64,000 bases of DNA. Source: Kocuria turfanensis (GTDB taxonomy: Bacteria; Actinomycetota; Actinomycetes; Actinomycetales; Micrococcaceae). The notes beneath the pieces are model-generated. The model was not told the origin of the DNA. It saw only the letters and a list, made by a program, of their open reading frames with translations, and ran no database searches. Where the stretch lies: assembly GCF_001580365.1 (NCBI RefSeq), contig NZ_CP014480.1, positions 806,001 through 870,000 of the forward strand. The letters are read 5' to 3'. Position 1 is the first letter of the stretch. Each line of letters begins with the position of its first letter. A program made the translations under genes and the position numbers. Positions 39,201 to 48,231 of this stretch are shown piece after piece.

Positions 39201-39853
39201 ATCCGCTGGGCGCGGCGGGCCACCCGGGCCTGCCGCCCCAGCGGGGTCAGCTGGCGGCGGATCTCGGCGGTGAGGTCCTCGAGCCGGTCCAGGTTCGCCT
39301 GCATGGCCTCCAGCTTGCGCAGCGTGCGCTCCTTGCGGCGGCGGTGCTTGAGGATCCCGGAGGCCTCCTCGACGAACCCGCGGCGCTCCTCGGGCGTGGC
39401 GTGCAGGATCCGGTCGAGCTGTCCCTGGCCCACGATGACGTGCATCTCGCGGCCGAGCCCGGAGTCGGAGAGCAGCTCCTGGATGTCGAGCAGCCGGCAG
39501 GCCCTCCCGTTGATCGCATACTCGGAGCCTCCCGAGCGGAAGAGCGTGCGCGAGATCGTGACCTCGGAGTACTCGATCGGCAGGGCGCCGTCGGCGTTGT
39601 CGATGGTCAGCGCCACGTGGGCGCGGCCGAGCGGGGCCCGCCCGGCCGTGCCGGCGAAGATGACGTCCTCCATCTTCCCGCCGCGCAGCGACTTGGCGCC
39701 CTGCTCCCCCATGACCCACGACAGGGCGTCCACCACGTTGGACTTCCCCGAGCCGTTGGGCCCGACCACGGCGGTGACCCCGGGCTCGAACTCGAAGGTG
39801 GTGGCCGAGGCGAAGGACTTGAACCCCCGCACGGTCAGGGTCTTCAGGTGCAC
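36240..39853 (-). pseudogene. smc: Chromosome segregation protein SMC, interrupted by a one-base frameshift
   Basis: SMC ATPase that compacts and separates chromosomes. From the GTG at 39853 (GGAGACC upstream) the frame gives [15 protein letters not shown] and Walker [11 protein letters not shown], then the first coiled coil. After LLGPAAEG, near 38894-38897, the frame is lost; shifted by one base it continues without a stop through the hinge and second coiled coil to the signature LSGGERSLTAIALL and Walker B PFYVMDEVEAALDD. The span is 3614 bases; one extra base would give 1204 residues, the normal length. One G is missing from a run of four. Either a recent mutation or a sequencing error; both halves look otherwise functional. 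Confidence 0.9.
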
Positions 39854-39895
39854 GGGCGGCCGGTCTCCTGGACTGGGGGTTCGGGGGTCGCCCCC

Positions 39896-39901
39896 ACTGT
39901 A
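39896..39901 (-). promoter_or_regulatory. Candidate smc -10 element
   Basis: TACAGT on the minus strand, about 43 bases before the smc start, with a GGAG ribosome binding site in between. No clear -35. Confidence 0.35.
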
Positions 39902-39979
39902 CTCGGGCGCGTCCCGGCGCGGCGGCGCGGTGCGGGCAGGGGCCGGGCCGGAGGGAAAAGCTAAGCCTGCAGAGAAACG

Positions 39980-40019
39980 GCGGTGCCCGGGCACCGCGCC
40001 GACGACCGGCCGGTAGACT
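39980..40019 (+). promoter_or_regulatory. oleA promoter with overlapping palindrome
   Basis: TAGACT at 40014-40019 matches the -10 seen at two leaderless genes in the window and gives a leader of about 85 bases for oleA. The -35 position (39991-39996) falls inside a perfect 18-bp palindrome, GCGGTGCCCGGGCACCGC, at 39980-39997. A repressor or activator bound there would control the ole cluster. It could instead be an unrelated GC-rich hairpin. Confidence 0.4.
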
Positions 40020-40110
40020 GACCGCGACCAGCACGACCTGCCGACCCGTGACCGCGCCTGCCGGGCGCCGGAGCGGGGCGTCGGCGAGCCCCTAACGAAA
40101 GCCAGAGACC

Positions 40111-41136
40111 TTGACCGGTAATTCCTCGATCCGTCACCAGAACGCCGCACTCCTGGCCATCACCAAGGTCGAGGCCGACGAGGTGGTGCCCTCGTCCCAC
40201 GCCGACGAGGTCCTGGAGGACACGTTCGCGCGGCTGAAGATGCCGAAGGGGCTGCTGCAGCGCCTCGCGGGCGTCAACGAGCGGCGCGTGTGGTCGCCGG
40301 GGCGCCACTTCACCGACGGCGCCGTGGAGGCGGGCGAGGCGGCCCTGGCCCGGGCGGGGGTCCGCCCGGAGCAGGTGGGGCTGCTGATCAACGCCTCGGT
40401 GACCCGCGACGGCTACGAGCCGGCGGTCTCGGTGTCCGTGCACCACCGGCTCGGGCTGGCGCCCTCCGCGCTGAACTTCGACGTCACCAACGCGTGCCTG
40501 GGCTTCGTCAACGGGCTCACGATCGCCTCCACGATGATCGACTCGGGCGCGATCGACTACGCCGTCGTCGTCGCCGGCGAGGACCCGACCCCCTGGCACC
40601 GCGAGACGTACGAGCGGCTGCAGGGCCCGGACGTGACGCGGGCGGACGTGGTGCGCGAGTTCGCCACCCTGACCCTCGGCTGCGGGGCCGCCGCCGCCGT
40701 GGTCGGGCCGGCCGACCGGCACCCGGAGGGCCACCGCATCGCGGGGTCCGTGACTCGGTCCGCGACCGAGCACCACGGGCTGTGCATCGGCGGCTTCGAC
40801 GGCATGTACACCGACGCCACCGGCCTGCTCAAGCACGGCGTGGGCCTGCTCGCGGACGCCTGGCACGACGCGCACCAGGACGGCTGGGAGTGGTCGGATA
40901 TGGACCGCTACATCGGCCACCAGGTCTCCATGTCCCACACCAACAAGCTGTTCCAGGACGTCGGGATCGCCCCGGAGCGGTTCCCGCTGACCTTCCCCTT
41001 CTGGGGCAACGTCGCGGCCGCGGCCCTGCCCATGACCCTCGCCCTCGAGGCCGAGCGGCTCGAGCGCGAGGACCGGGTCCTGCTCCTGGGCGTCGGCTCG
41101 GGGCTCAACGCGACGTACATGGAGATCGACTGGTGA
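40111..41136 (+). CDS. oleA: OleA, acyl-CoA condensing thiolase-fold enzyme
   Basis: Joins two fatty acyl-CoAs head to head to a beta-keto acid, the first step of long-chain olefin synthesis. The 341-residue protein has the nucleophile C129 in TNACLGF, E103 in GYEPAV (matching the catalytic Glu of Xanthomonas OleA), H269 in IGHQVS and N299 in WGNV. The start is a TTG at 40111. Next come oleBC and oleD on the same strand. FabH-like proteins share the fold, but the Glu and the neighbours identify OleA. Micrococcus luteus carries the same oleA-oleBC-oleD order. Confidence 0.95.
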   Translation: MTGNSSIRHQNAALLAITKVEADEVVPSSHADEVLEDTFARLKMPKGLLQRLAGVNERRVWSPGRHFTDGAVEAGEAALARAGVRPEQVGLLINASVTRDGYEPAVSVSVHHRLGLAPSALNFDVTNACLGFVNGLTIASTMIDSGAIDYAVVVAGEDPTPWHRETYERLQGPDVTRADVVREFATLTLGCGAAAAVVGPADRHPEGHRIAGSVTRSATEHHGLCIGGFDGMYTDATGLLKHGVGLLADAWHDAHQDGWEWSDMDRYIGHQVSMSHTNKLFQDVGIAPERFPLTFPFWGNVAAAALPMTLALEAERLEREDRVLLLGVGSGLNATYMEIDW

Positions 41137-41202
41137 TCCCCCGGCGCTGAGCGCCGCCCGATCACCCCCGCACGCCCGCACCCGACGAGGAGCCCCACGC
41201 CC

Positions 41203-43962
41203 ATGGCACGCAGACGACCGTCCACGACCCCCCAGCACGAAGGGCCGGACGCGGCACGGCTGCCCATGACCGAGGTGCCGCTGCCCGGGGTGGACCCGGT
41301 CTGGTCCCGCACGGTCACGGTCGCCTCCACCGCGCCCGTGGAGCCCGTGCCCGGCCGCCGCCGCCGCTGGCACCTGCTGGACAACGCGGCCTCACTGGAG
41401 GCGGCCGGGCTGAGCCCGCGCGGCACGGTGCTGGCCGTGCACGGCAACCCGACCTGGTCCTACCTGTGGCGCGACGTGCTGGCCGCCGGCGTCGACCCCG
41501 CCAACCCGTGGCGGGTCGTGGCCGTGGACCAGCTCGACATGGGCTTCTCCGAGCGCACCGGGCTCTTCCGCCGCCTGGACGACCGGGTGCGGGACCTGGC
41601 CGACCTCACCGCCGAGCTCGGCCTCGACGACGCCACCACGCCCGTGGTGACCCTCGCCCACGACTGGGGCGGGCTGATCTCCTCCGGCTGGGCGCTGGAG
41701 CACCCGGACGTGCACCGCGGGGTGGTCCTCACCAACACCGCCGTCCACCACGACGGCGCCGAGGAGATCCCCGCCTCCCTGCGCCTGGCCCTGGCCCCGG
41801 CCGCCCACGGGCTGCTCACCGAGCGCACCACGGCCTTCCTCGACGTCGCGCTGGCGCTGGCGAACCCGTCCCTGCCCGCGGACGTCCGGGCGGCCTACCG
41901 GGCCCCGTACGCCACGCGCGCCCGGCGCGAGGCCATCCGCCACTTCGTGGCCGACATCCCCGTGCCCGCCGACCACCCCTCCCACGCGAGATTCGAGCAG
42001 ATCGCCGCCGGCGTGGCCGGGATGGACGTCCCCGCCCTGCTCCTGTGGGGCATCGGGGACCCCGTGTTCCAGGAGCGCTACCTGCAGGACCTGATGCGGC
42101 GGCTGCCGCACGCCGACGTGCACCGCTACGAGGGCGCCCAGCACCTGCTGCCCGAGGCCCGGGACATCGCCGGCCCGGTGATGGCCTGGCTCGCCGACCG
42201 CTTCGGGCCCGGCCCCACCCGGCGCGAGCTGCACGTGCAGCGCCGCGCCACGGCCCGGGGCGCCCACGTGCCCTTCCACGCGGAGCTCGAGCAGCGCCGC
42301 GCCGACCTCGGCCTCGCCGTGGTCGACATGGCCCCCGGTGCCGAGGCCACGGGGCCGCGGGCGACCACGGCCCCCGTGCGGGCCAGCCTGAGCTGGGCGG
42401 AGCTGGCCGACCGGGTCGACCGCCTCGCCGCCGGTCTGACCGGCATCGGGGTGCGCCCCGGGGACCGGGTGAACCTCATGGTCCCGCCGGGCTCGGACCT
42501 CACCGCGCTGCTCTACGCGTGCCTGCGCGTCGGCGCCGTCGTCGTCGTCGCGGACACCGGGCTGGGCCCGAAGGGGCTGACCCGGGCGCTCAAGGGCGCG
42601 GGGCCGGACTGGCTGGTGGGCATCCGCAAGGCCCTGGTCGCCGGGCGGGCCCTGGGCTGGCCGGGCACCCGGATCTCCCTGGAGCGCCTCGACCCGGTCT
42701 CCCGCCGCGTCCTCGGCGTGGCCCACGACGTCCCCGGCCTGCTGGAGTCCGCGCCGCGCCCGGACCTGCCCGCTCCCGGCCCCGAGGCGGACGCCGTGGT
42801 GCTGTTCACCTCCGGGTCCACCGGGCCGGCCAAGGGCGTGGTCTACACCCACCGGCAGCTCTCCGCGATGCGCGACGCCGTGCGCGGCACCTACGGCCTG
42901 TCCGCCGGCACCGGGCTCGTGGCCGGCTTCGCGCCGTTCGCCCTGCTCGGGCCCGCCATGGGCACGACCTCGGTGACCCCGGACATGGACGTCACGGCCC
43001 CGAAGACCCTCACGGCCCGCGCCCTGGCCGACGCCGCCTCCGCGATCCGGGCGACCGCGGTGTTCCTGTCCCCGGCCGCCATCACGAACGTCCTGGCCAC
43101 CGCCCACGAGCTCGACGAGGGCCAGCGGCTGGCCCTGGGCCGCGTGGAGCTGGTGCTCTCGGCCGGGGCGCCGCTGCCGGAGGCGCTGCTGGAACGGTTC
43201 CAGGAGCTGGTGCCGGCCGCGACGCTGCACACGCCCTACGGCATGACGGAGGGGCTGCCCCTCACCGACGTCACGCTCGGCACGATCCGCCAGGCGCGCC
43301 GGGACGGCACCGTGGCGGGGGGCTCCCCGGTGGCCGGTGCCGGCAACGGGGTGTGCGTGGGCACCGCCGTGCACGGGGCCGAGCTCGGCGTCACCGCCCT
43401 GGGCCCGGACGGCGTGCCCGGCGACGAGATCACCACCGCGGCCGGGACCACCGGGGAGATCGTCGCCCGCGCCCCGCACGTCAAGGACCGCTACGACCGG
43501 CTGTGGGCCACGGAGCACCGGAGCACCCAGCTGCCCGGCTGGCACCGCACCGGGGACGTGGGACACGTCGACGCCGCCGGCCGGCTGTGGGTGGAGGGCC
43601 GCCTGGCCCACGTGATCGTGACCGCCGGGGGCGTGCGCACCCCGGTCGCCGCCGAGCACGCGGCCCAGACCGTGCCGGGAGTGGGCCGCGTCGCCGTGGT
43701 CGGCGTGGGCCCCGCCGGCGCCCAGGTGCCCGTGGCCGTTGCGGAGACCGTGCCGCCGGCCCCGCGGCCCGGACCCGCCGATCCCCTGCTCACCGGCGCC
43801 GTGCGCGAGGCCGTGCGGGAGGCGACCGGCATGGACCTCGCGGCCGTCCTGGTGCTGCCCGAGCACCCCACCGACATCCGGCACAACTCCAAGATCGACC
43901 GAGCCCTGCTGGCCGGGTGGGCGGACGCCGCCCTGGCCGGAGGAAGGATCAGGAACCCGTGA
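41203..43962 (+). CDS. oleBC: OleBC fusion: beta-lactone decarboxylase and beta-lactone synthetase
   Basis: Fused enzyme of 919 residues doing the last two steps of olefin synthesis. Residues 1-335 are OleB, an alpha/beta hydrolase of the haloalkane dehalogenase type with the nucleophile D154 in AHDWGG and VHGNPTWSYLW near 79; it splits the beta-lactone into a cis-alkene and CO2. Residues about 345-919 are OleC, an AMP-binding fold enzyme that makes the beta-lactone with ATP; LFTSGSTGPAKG near 530, YGMTEGLPL near 680 and WHRTGDVG near 783 are its motifs. The fusion is known in Actinobacteria; many other bacteria have separate genes. ATG at 41203. Confidence 0.95.
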   Translation: MARRRPSTTPQHEGPDAARLPMTEVPLPGVDPVWSRTVTVASTAPVEPVPGRRRRWHLLDNAASLEAAGLSPRGTVLAVHGNPTWSYLWRDVLAAGVDPANPWRVVAVDQLDMGFSERTGLFRRLDDRVRDLADLTAELGLDDATTPVVTLAHDWGGLISSGWALEHPDVHRGVVLTNTAVHHDGAEEIPASLRLALAPAAHGLLTERTTAFLDVALALANPSLPADVRAAYRAPYATRARREAIRHFVADIPVPADHPSHARFEQIAAGVAGMDVPALLLWGIGDPVFQERYLQDLMRRLPHADVHRYEGAQHLLPEARDIAGPVMAWLADRFGPGPTRRELHVQRRATARGAHVPFHAELEQRRADLGLAVVDMAPGAEATGPRATTAPVRASLSWAELADRVDRLAAGLTGIGVRPGDRVNLMVPPGSDLTALLYACLRVGAVVVVADTGLGPKGLTRALKGAGPDWLVGIRKALVAGRALGWPGTRISLERLDPVSRRVLGVAHDVPGLLESAPRPDLPAPGPEADAVVLFTSGSTGPAKGVVYTHRQLSAMRDAVRGTYGLSAGTGLVAGFAPFALLGPAMGTTSVTPDMDVTAPKTLTARALADAASAIRATAVFLSPAAITNVLATAHELDEGQRLALGRVELVLSAGAPLPEALLERFQELVPAATLHTPYGMTEGLPLTDVTLGTIRQARRDGTVAGGSPVAGAGNGVCVGTAVHGAELGVTALGPDGVPGDEITTAAGTTGEIVARAPHVKDRYDRLWATEHRSTQLPGWHRTGDVGHVDAAGRLWVEGRLAHVIVTAGGVRTPVAAEHAAQTVPGVGRVAVVGVGPAGAQVPVAVAETVPPAPRPGPADPLLTGAVREAVREATGMDLAAVLVLPEHPTDIRHNSKIDRALLAGWADAALAGGRIRNP

Positions 43963-45140
43963 ACGGCAAGCACCGCAAGGACGGCCCGCACGACGAGAAG
44001 GTCCCCGCCTACGACGCCGCCGTGACGGAGGGCGCCCCGCCGGCCGGCACCGGCAGCCACGAGGTGGACCGCGGGCCCCGGGAGCTGGAGGGGCGCGGCC
44101 GCACGGTGCTCGTCACCGGCGCCTCCGGGATGCTCGGGGAGCACGTGGCCCGCCTGCTCCGGAGCCGGAACTGGACGGTGCGGCTGCTGCAGCGCCGGCA
44201 CGCCGCCCTGGCCGACCATCCCGGCGTGCAGGAGGTGCTGGGCTCCGTGACCGACCCCGACGCCGTGGCCCGCGCGCTGGAGGGCGTCGACGACGTCGTC
44301 CACCTCGCCGCGAAGGTGTCCTTCGCCGGGGACTGGGACGAGTTCGTGCTGATCAACGTCACGGGCACCCGGGTGCTGCTGGAGGCGGCCCGGCGCGCGG
44401 GCGTGGACAACGTCGTGTTCGTCTCCTCCCCCTCCGTCGCCCACACGGGCGTGTCGATCGTGGGCGAGCCGGCCCGCCCGGCCGACCCCGTGCACGCCCG
44501 CGGCGACTACGCCCGCTCCAAGGCCGCCGCGGAGCTGCTCGCGCTGGAGGCGGACGGCCGGGGACTGCGCGTCACGGCCGTGCGCCCCCACATCGTGTGG
44601 GGCCCCGGGGACACCCAGCTGGTCGAGCGCGTGGTGGACCGCGCCGCCCGGGGCCGGATGCCGCTGCTGGACCACGGCGCGGCGCTGATCGACACCACCT
44701 ACATCGACAACGCCGCCGAGGCCATCGTGCGGGCGCTGGAGCGGATCGAGTGGTCGCACGGGCAGGCGCTCGTGGTCACGAACGGCCAGCCGCGCACCGT
44801 GGGCGAGCTGATCTCCGGCTTCTGCCGGGCGGCGGGCGTGCAGCCGCCGACCCGGCGGGTCCCCGGCGCGGTGGCCCGCGTCGCCGGGAAGCTCATCGAG
44901 AAGCTCTGGGCGCTGCGGCCGGGGGCCGACGAGCCGCCGATGACGGCGTTCCTGGCCGAGCAGCTGTCCACGGCGCACTGGTTCGACCAGCAGACCACCC
45001 GCGAGGTGCTCGACTGGACGCCGGCCGTGACCATCGAGGAGGGCATGCGGCGGCTGGCCGAGTACTACCGCACGCACCCGCTGGGCGCCCACGACGCCCC
45101 GCAGCCGGCCACCGGGTCCACCGCCGCCGACGCCGCCTGA
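43959..45140 (+). CDS. oleD: OleD, NADPH-dependent 2-alkyl-3-ketoacid reductase
   Basis: Reduces the OleA product to a beta-hydroxy acid for OleC. Short-chain dehydrogenase of 393 residues. An N-terminal 45-residue charged, disordered extension precedes the Rossmann motif TGASGMLGE; FVSSPSV and DYARSKAAAE (Tyr and Lys) make up the catalytic site. The GTG at 43959 overlaps the oleBC stop by four bases (GTGA), so translation is coupled, with AGGAA upstream. Ends 22 bases before the convergent mutM stop. Confidence 0.94.
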   Translation: MNGKHRKDGPHDEKVPAYDAAVTEGAPPAGTGSHEVDRGPRELEGRGRTVLVTGASGMLGEHVARLLRSRNWTVRLLQRRHAALADHPGVQEVLGSVTDPDAVARALEGVDDVVHLAAKVSFAGDWDEFVLINVTGTRVLLEAARRAGVDNVVFVSSPSVAHTGVSIVGEPARPADPVHARGDYARSKAAAELLALEADGRGLRVTAVRPHIVWGPGDTQLVERVVDRAARGRMPLLDHGAALIDTTYIDNAAEAIVRALERIEWSHGQALVVTNGQPRTVGELISGFCRAAGVQPPTRRVPGAVARVAGKLIEKLWALRPGADEPPMTAFLAEQLSTAHWFDQQTTREVLDWTPAVTIEEGMRRLAEYYRTHPLGAHDAPQPATGSTAADAA

Positions 45141-45162
45141 GCCGGCACTGCGCCGCGGCCGG

Positions 45163-46104
45163 TCAGAACCGGGCGTTGCGGGGAGCGCGCTGGCAGACCG
45201 GGCAGCGGTAGGAGGAGCGGTTCATGAACTGCTCGCGCACGATCAGCGCCGACCGGCCCTCCTCCGCGCACCGGGGGCAGGGCCGGCCGGAGCGGCCGTA
45301 GGCGTTGAGGTCGCGGGCGAAGTAGCCCGACTCCCCGTTGACGTTGACGTAGAGGGAGTCGAAGCTCGTCCCGCCGGCCGCGAGGGCCCGGTCCATCACC
45401 TCCCGGACCGCCGCGAGCACCCGGTGCGTCTCGGGGCGCCGGAGCGTGTCGGTGGGGCGGGCCCAGTGCAGGCGGGCCTGCCACAGCGCCTCGTCGGCGT
45501 AGATGTTGCCGATCCCGGAGACGAGGGCCTGGTCCAGCAGGGCGCGCTTGAGCCCGGTGCGGCGCCGGCGCAGCCGGTCGTGCAGGACGTCGGCGTCGAA
45601 GGCCGGGTCCAGGGGGTCGCGGGCGATGTGGGCCGCGCGGGCGGGCACGGCCGGCAGTCCCGTGACCGAGCGTCCGCCCGGGGCGCCGTCGTCGGTGGGC
45701 ACGAGCCGGTCCAGGACCATGCCGCCGAAGATCCGCTGGTCCACGAAGCGCAGCTCGGCGGGGGTGCCGGGGCGCTCGGACAGGCTCAGCCGCACCTTGA
45801 GGTGCTTCTCTGCGGGCAGCCCGGCGTCCTTGACGAGCAGCTGCCCGCTCATCCCCAGGTGCACCAGCAGGGCCTCCTGCGGCGGGTCCCCGTCCGGTCC
45901 GGTCAGCGGCAGCCAGAGGAACTTGCCGCGGCGCACGGCGTCGCCGACCACCGCGCCCTCGAGCTCGTGGGCGAAGGCGACCGGGCCGGGCGCGTGCCGG
46001 CGCACCGAGCGGGGGTCGAGGACCTGCACGGTCTCGATCCGGCGGCCCACGACCCAGCGCTCCACGCCGCGGCGGACGACCTCGACCTCGGGCAGCTCAG
46101 GCAC
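45163..46104 (-). CDS. mutM: Formamidopyrimidine-DNA glycosylase
   Basis: Excises oxidised purines and nicks the site. The 313-residue protein begins with [12 protein letters not shown], where P2 is the Schiff-base nucleophile and E3 its partner; K61 lies in RGKFLWLPL. The C-terminal zinc finger has CPRC and [15 protein letters not shown] replaces the usual GRGTHFCPRC pattern, a family variant. The GTG at 46104 lies 20 bases after rnc. In Mycobacterium mutM is near smc; here the ole cluster separates them. Confidence 0.94.
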   Translation of the reverse strand: MPELPEVEVVRRGVERWVVGRRIETVQVLDPRSVRRHAPGPVAFAHELEGAVVGDAVRRGKFLWLPLTGPDGDPPQEALLVHLGMSGQLLVKDAGLPAEKHLKVRLSLSERPGTPAELRFVDQRIFGGMVLDRLVPTDDGAPGGRSVTGLPAVPARAAHIARDPLDPAFDADVLHDRLRRRRTGLKRALLDQALVSGIGNIYADEALWQARLHWARPTDTLRRPETHRVLAAVREVMDRALAAGGTSFDSLYVNVNGESGYFARDLNAYGRSGRPCPRCAEEGRSALIVREQFMNRSSYRCPVCQRAPRNARF

Positions 46105-46124
46105 GGGCGCCCCGCGTGTCCGGC

Positions 46125-46823
46125 TCAGGCACCGCTGCGGGCCACCAGGGCCGCGTAGGCCTGCGCGGCGGCGGAGCGCTCGGCCTCCTTCTTGGTGGTG
46201 CCGGCGCCCGTGCCGTGGTCCTTCCCGCCGATGAGCAGGTGCGCCTCGTAGCGGCGGTCGTGGTCCGGGCCGGTGCCCTCCACGGCGTAGCGGACGGGAC
46301 CCAGCCCGCGGGCCGCGGCGAGCTCCTGGATCTCGGTCTTCCAGTCGCGGCCCTCGGTCATCACGAAGCCGTCCTCGAGCAGCGGCACGACCAGGCGCAG
46401 CACGAAGTCGCGGGCGGCCTCCAGCCCGGAGCACACGTAGACGGCGCCGATCAGCGCCTCCATGGTGTCGGCCAGGATCGAGGCCTTCTCGTGCCCCCTG
46501 GTCCGCACCTCGCCCTTGCCCAGGCGGATGTGCGCGCCCACGTCGAGGGAGCGCGCGAGGTCGGCGAGGGTGCGGGTGCTCACCACGGCCGCGCGGATCT
46601 TGGCGAGGTTGCCCTCGGAGTCGTCGGGGTAGCGGTGGAAGATCTCGTCGGTGACCGCCAGGCCCAGCACGGAGTCGCCGAGGAACTCGAGCCGTTCGTT
46701 GTGGCCCTGTCCCCCGTGCTCGTACGCGTAGGAGCGGTGGGTCAGCGCAAGACGGAGCGTCTCGGCGTCGATGTCGACGCCGAGACGCTCCAGCAGGTCC
46801 TGAGGGTTCGCGGTGGTGGTCAC
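46125..46823 (-). CDS. rnc: Ribonuclease III
   Basis: Double-stranded-RNA endonuclease that matures rRNA and mRNA. The 232-residue protein has the signature [14 protein letters not shown] near 40 and the acidic [11 protein letters not shown] near 115, followed by a double-stranded-RNA-binding domain ending [16 protein letters not shown]. Start taken as the GTG at 46823, five bases after the rpmF stop. The DUF177-rpmF-rnc-mutM order is conserved. Confidence 0.95.
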   Translation of the reverse strand: MTTTANPQDLLERLGVDIDAETLRLALTHRSYAYEHGGQGHNERLEFLGDSVLGLAVTDEIFHRYPDDSEGNLAKIRAAVVSTRTLADLARSLDVGAHIRLGKGEVRTRGHEKASILADTMEALIGAVYVCSGLEAARDFVLRLVVPLLEDGFVMTEGRDWKTEIQELAAARGLGPVRYAVEGTGPDHDRRYEAHLLIGGKDHGTGAGTTKKEAERSAAAQAYAALVARSGA

Positions 46824-46828
46824 CGTGG

Positions 46829-47032
46829 TCAGGCGTCGGCCACCTTGCGGCCCTTGTACTCCAGGAACAGCGCGGTCCCCGCGGAGTCGGTCACGACCTT
46901 GGCCTGGTGCGGCAGGCTGTAGGTGACCTTGCCGTTCTCGACGGTCTTGACCAGCTTCGGCGCGGTCGCCTTCCACTGGGAACGGCGTGCACGGGTGTTG
47001 GCACGGGACATCTTCCGCTTGGGAACAGCCAC
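46829..47032 (-). CDS. rpmF: 50S ribosomal protein L32
   Basis: Ribosomal protein of 67 residues with [19 protein letters not shown] at the N-terminus. It has no cysteines, so it is the zinc-independent form. The GTG at 47032 lies two bases after the DUF177 stop and uses an AGAGAG site within that gene's end. Confidence 0.96.
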   Translation of the reverse strand: MAVPKRKMSRANTRARRSQWKATAPKLVKTVENGKVTYSLPHQAKVVTDSAGTALFLEYKGRKVADA

Positions 47033-47034
47033 GG

Positions 47035-47649
47035 CTATCTCTCTTCTCTCGTATCGGTCGTCTTCTCCGAGGTGTCCTGCTCGAGCAGGCCCGACAGGGC
47101 GCTCCAGCGAGGATCGAGCACCTCGTGGTGGTGTCCCGGGTCGTCCTCCAGGCGCGCGCCGCACTGGGCGCACAACCCCTGGCAGTCCTCCCGGCACACC
47201 GGTTGGAACGGCAGCTGAGTGATCACTGCGTCCCGAAGCATGGGTTCGAGGTCGATCTTCTCGTCCTGAACTTCATACATCTGGTCGTCCTCGACGTCCT
47301 CCCCACCGGTGGTGGCGGCGTCGAAGAGGTACAGCTCCTGCACGTCGACGTCCAGATCGTAGTCGATCGGGTCGAGGCATCGGCTGCACTCGCCGTGGAT
47401 GTCCACGGCGGCCGTGCCGGACACCAGGATCCCGTCGTGGACGGACTCCAGCCGGAGCTCCAGCTCGATGTCCGAACCCTCCGGGGCGCCGATGAGTGCG
47501 TTGCCGAAGTCCTTCGGCGCGGGCACCACCTTCTCCAGTCGTCGCATCGTCCCCGGGCGGTGCTCGAGGTCCCTGACATCGATGATGAGGGGCGAACTGT
47601 TCTCGCGACTGATGACGATCTCCTGGTGAAATTCTGGCCGACAGGCCAT
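47035..47649 (-). CDS. DUF177/YceD family protein
   Basis: Protein of 204 residues of the YceD family, linked to 23S rRNA accumulation in plants and E. coli. Two cysteine pairs, CSRC near 88 and CAQC near 163, could bind zinc. Always found upstream of rpmF. Its ATG at 47649 lacks an evident ribosome binding site. The last 20 residues are charged and probably disordered. Confidence 0.9.
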   Translation of the reverse strand: MACRPEFHQEIVISRENSSPLIIDVRDLEHRPGTMRRLEKVVPAPKDFGNALIGAPEGSDIELELRLESVHDGILVSGTAAVDIHGECSRCLDPIDYDLDVDVQELYLFDAATTGGEDVEDDQMYEVQDEKIDLEPMLRDAVITQLPFQPVCREDCQGLCAQCGARLEDDPGHHHEVLDPRWSALSGLLEQDTSEKTTDTREER

Positions 47650-47717
47650 GGTAGCGCGCCCCGCCGCCCGTTCTCAAACGGGACGCGCCCCGGCGACCCC
47701 GGACGGCCCCGGCGGGC

Positions 47718-48185
47718 TCAGGCCCGCAGGGCGCGCAGCACCGGCTCGGGCACGAAGCCGGAGACGTCCCCGCCCAGCCCCTGGACCTCCTTGACGAGGG
47801 TGGAGGACAGGTGCAGGAACTGCGGGTCCCCCGGCAGGAACACCGTCTCGACCCGGGTGAGGTCGCGGTTCATCGTGGCCATCGGTACCTCGTACGCGTA
47901 GTCCTCCCCCGAGCGCAGGCCCTTGACCAGTGCCACCGCGCCACGCTCCGCCGCGTAGTCCGCGAGCAGGCCTCCGCCCATGGGCTCGACGACGACGCCG
48001 GCGATCCCTGCGAGGCTCTCCTCCGCCAGGGCCAGCCGCTGCTCGTGGTCGAAGCGGTAGCGCTTGTGCGGGTTCGTGGACACCGCGACCACCACCTCGT
48101 CGAAGAGCGCCGCGGCGCGCGCGACGACCTCCACATGGCCGTTGTGGATGGGGTCGAAGGAGCCGGGACAGATCGCTCGATGCAT
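47718..48185 (-). CDS. coaD: Phosphopantetheine adenylyltransferase
   Basis: Fourth step of coenzyme A synthesis: makes dephospho-CoA from phosphopantetheine and ATP. The 155-residue protein starts MHRAICPGSFDPIHNGHVE with the HNGH nucleotidyltransferase motif; LSSTLVKE near 128 completes the site. ATG at 48185 is preceded by TAGGAT at 7 bases with no ribosome binding site, so the mRNA is probably leaderless. Normally beside rsmD; here an aminotransferase, a small gene and ugd lie between them. Confidence 0.96.
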   Translation of the reverse strand: MHRAICPGSFDPIHNGHVEVVARAAALFDEVVVAVSTNPHKRYRFDHEQRLALAEESLAGIAGVVVEPMGGGLLADYAAERGAVALVKGLRSGEDYAYEVPMATMNRDLTRVETVFLPGDPQFLHLSSTLVKEVQGLGGDVSGFVPEPVLRALRA

Positions 48186-48192
48186 GGGCCCC

Positions 48193-48224
48193 ATCCTAGG
48201 CACGCGGCCGCGGGACCCTAGACT
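48193..48224. promoter_or_regulatory. Divergent leaderless promoters for coaD and the aminotransferase gene
   Basis: TAGGAT (minus strand, 48193-48198) lies 7 bases before the coaD ATG, and TAGACT (plus strand, 48219-48224) lies 7 bases before the aminotransferase ATG. The two starts are only 46 bases apart, so the promoters must overlap and could exclude each other. Confidence 0.55.
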
Positions 48225-48231
48225 GGCGGCC

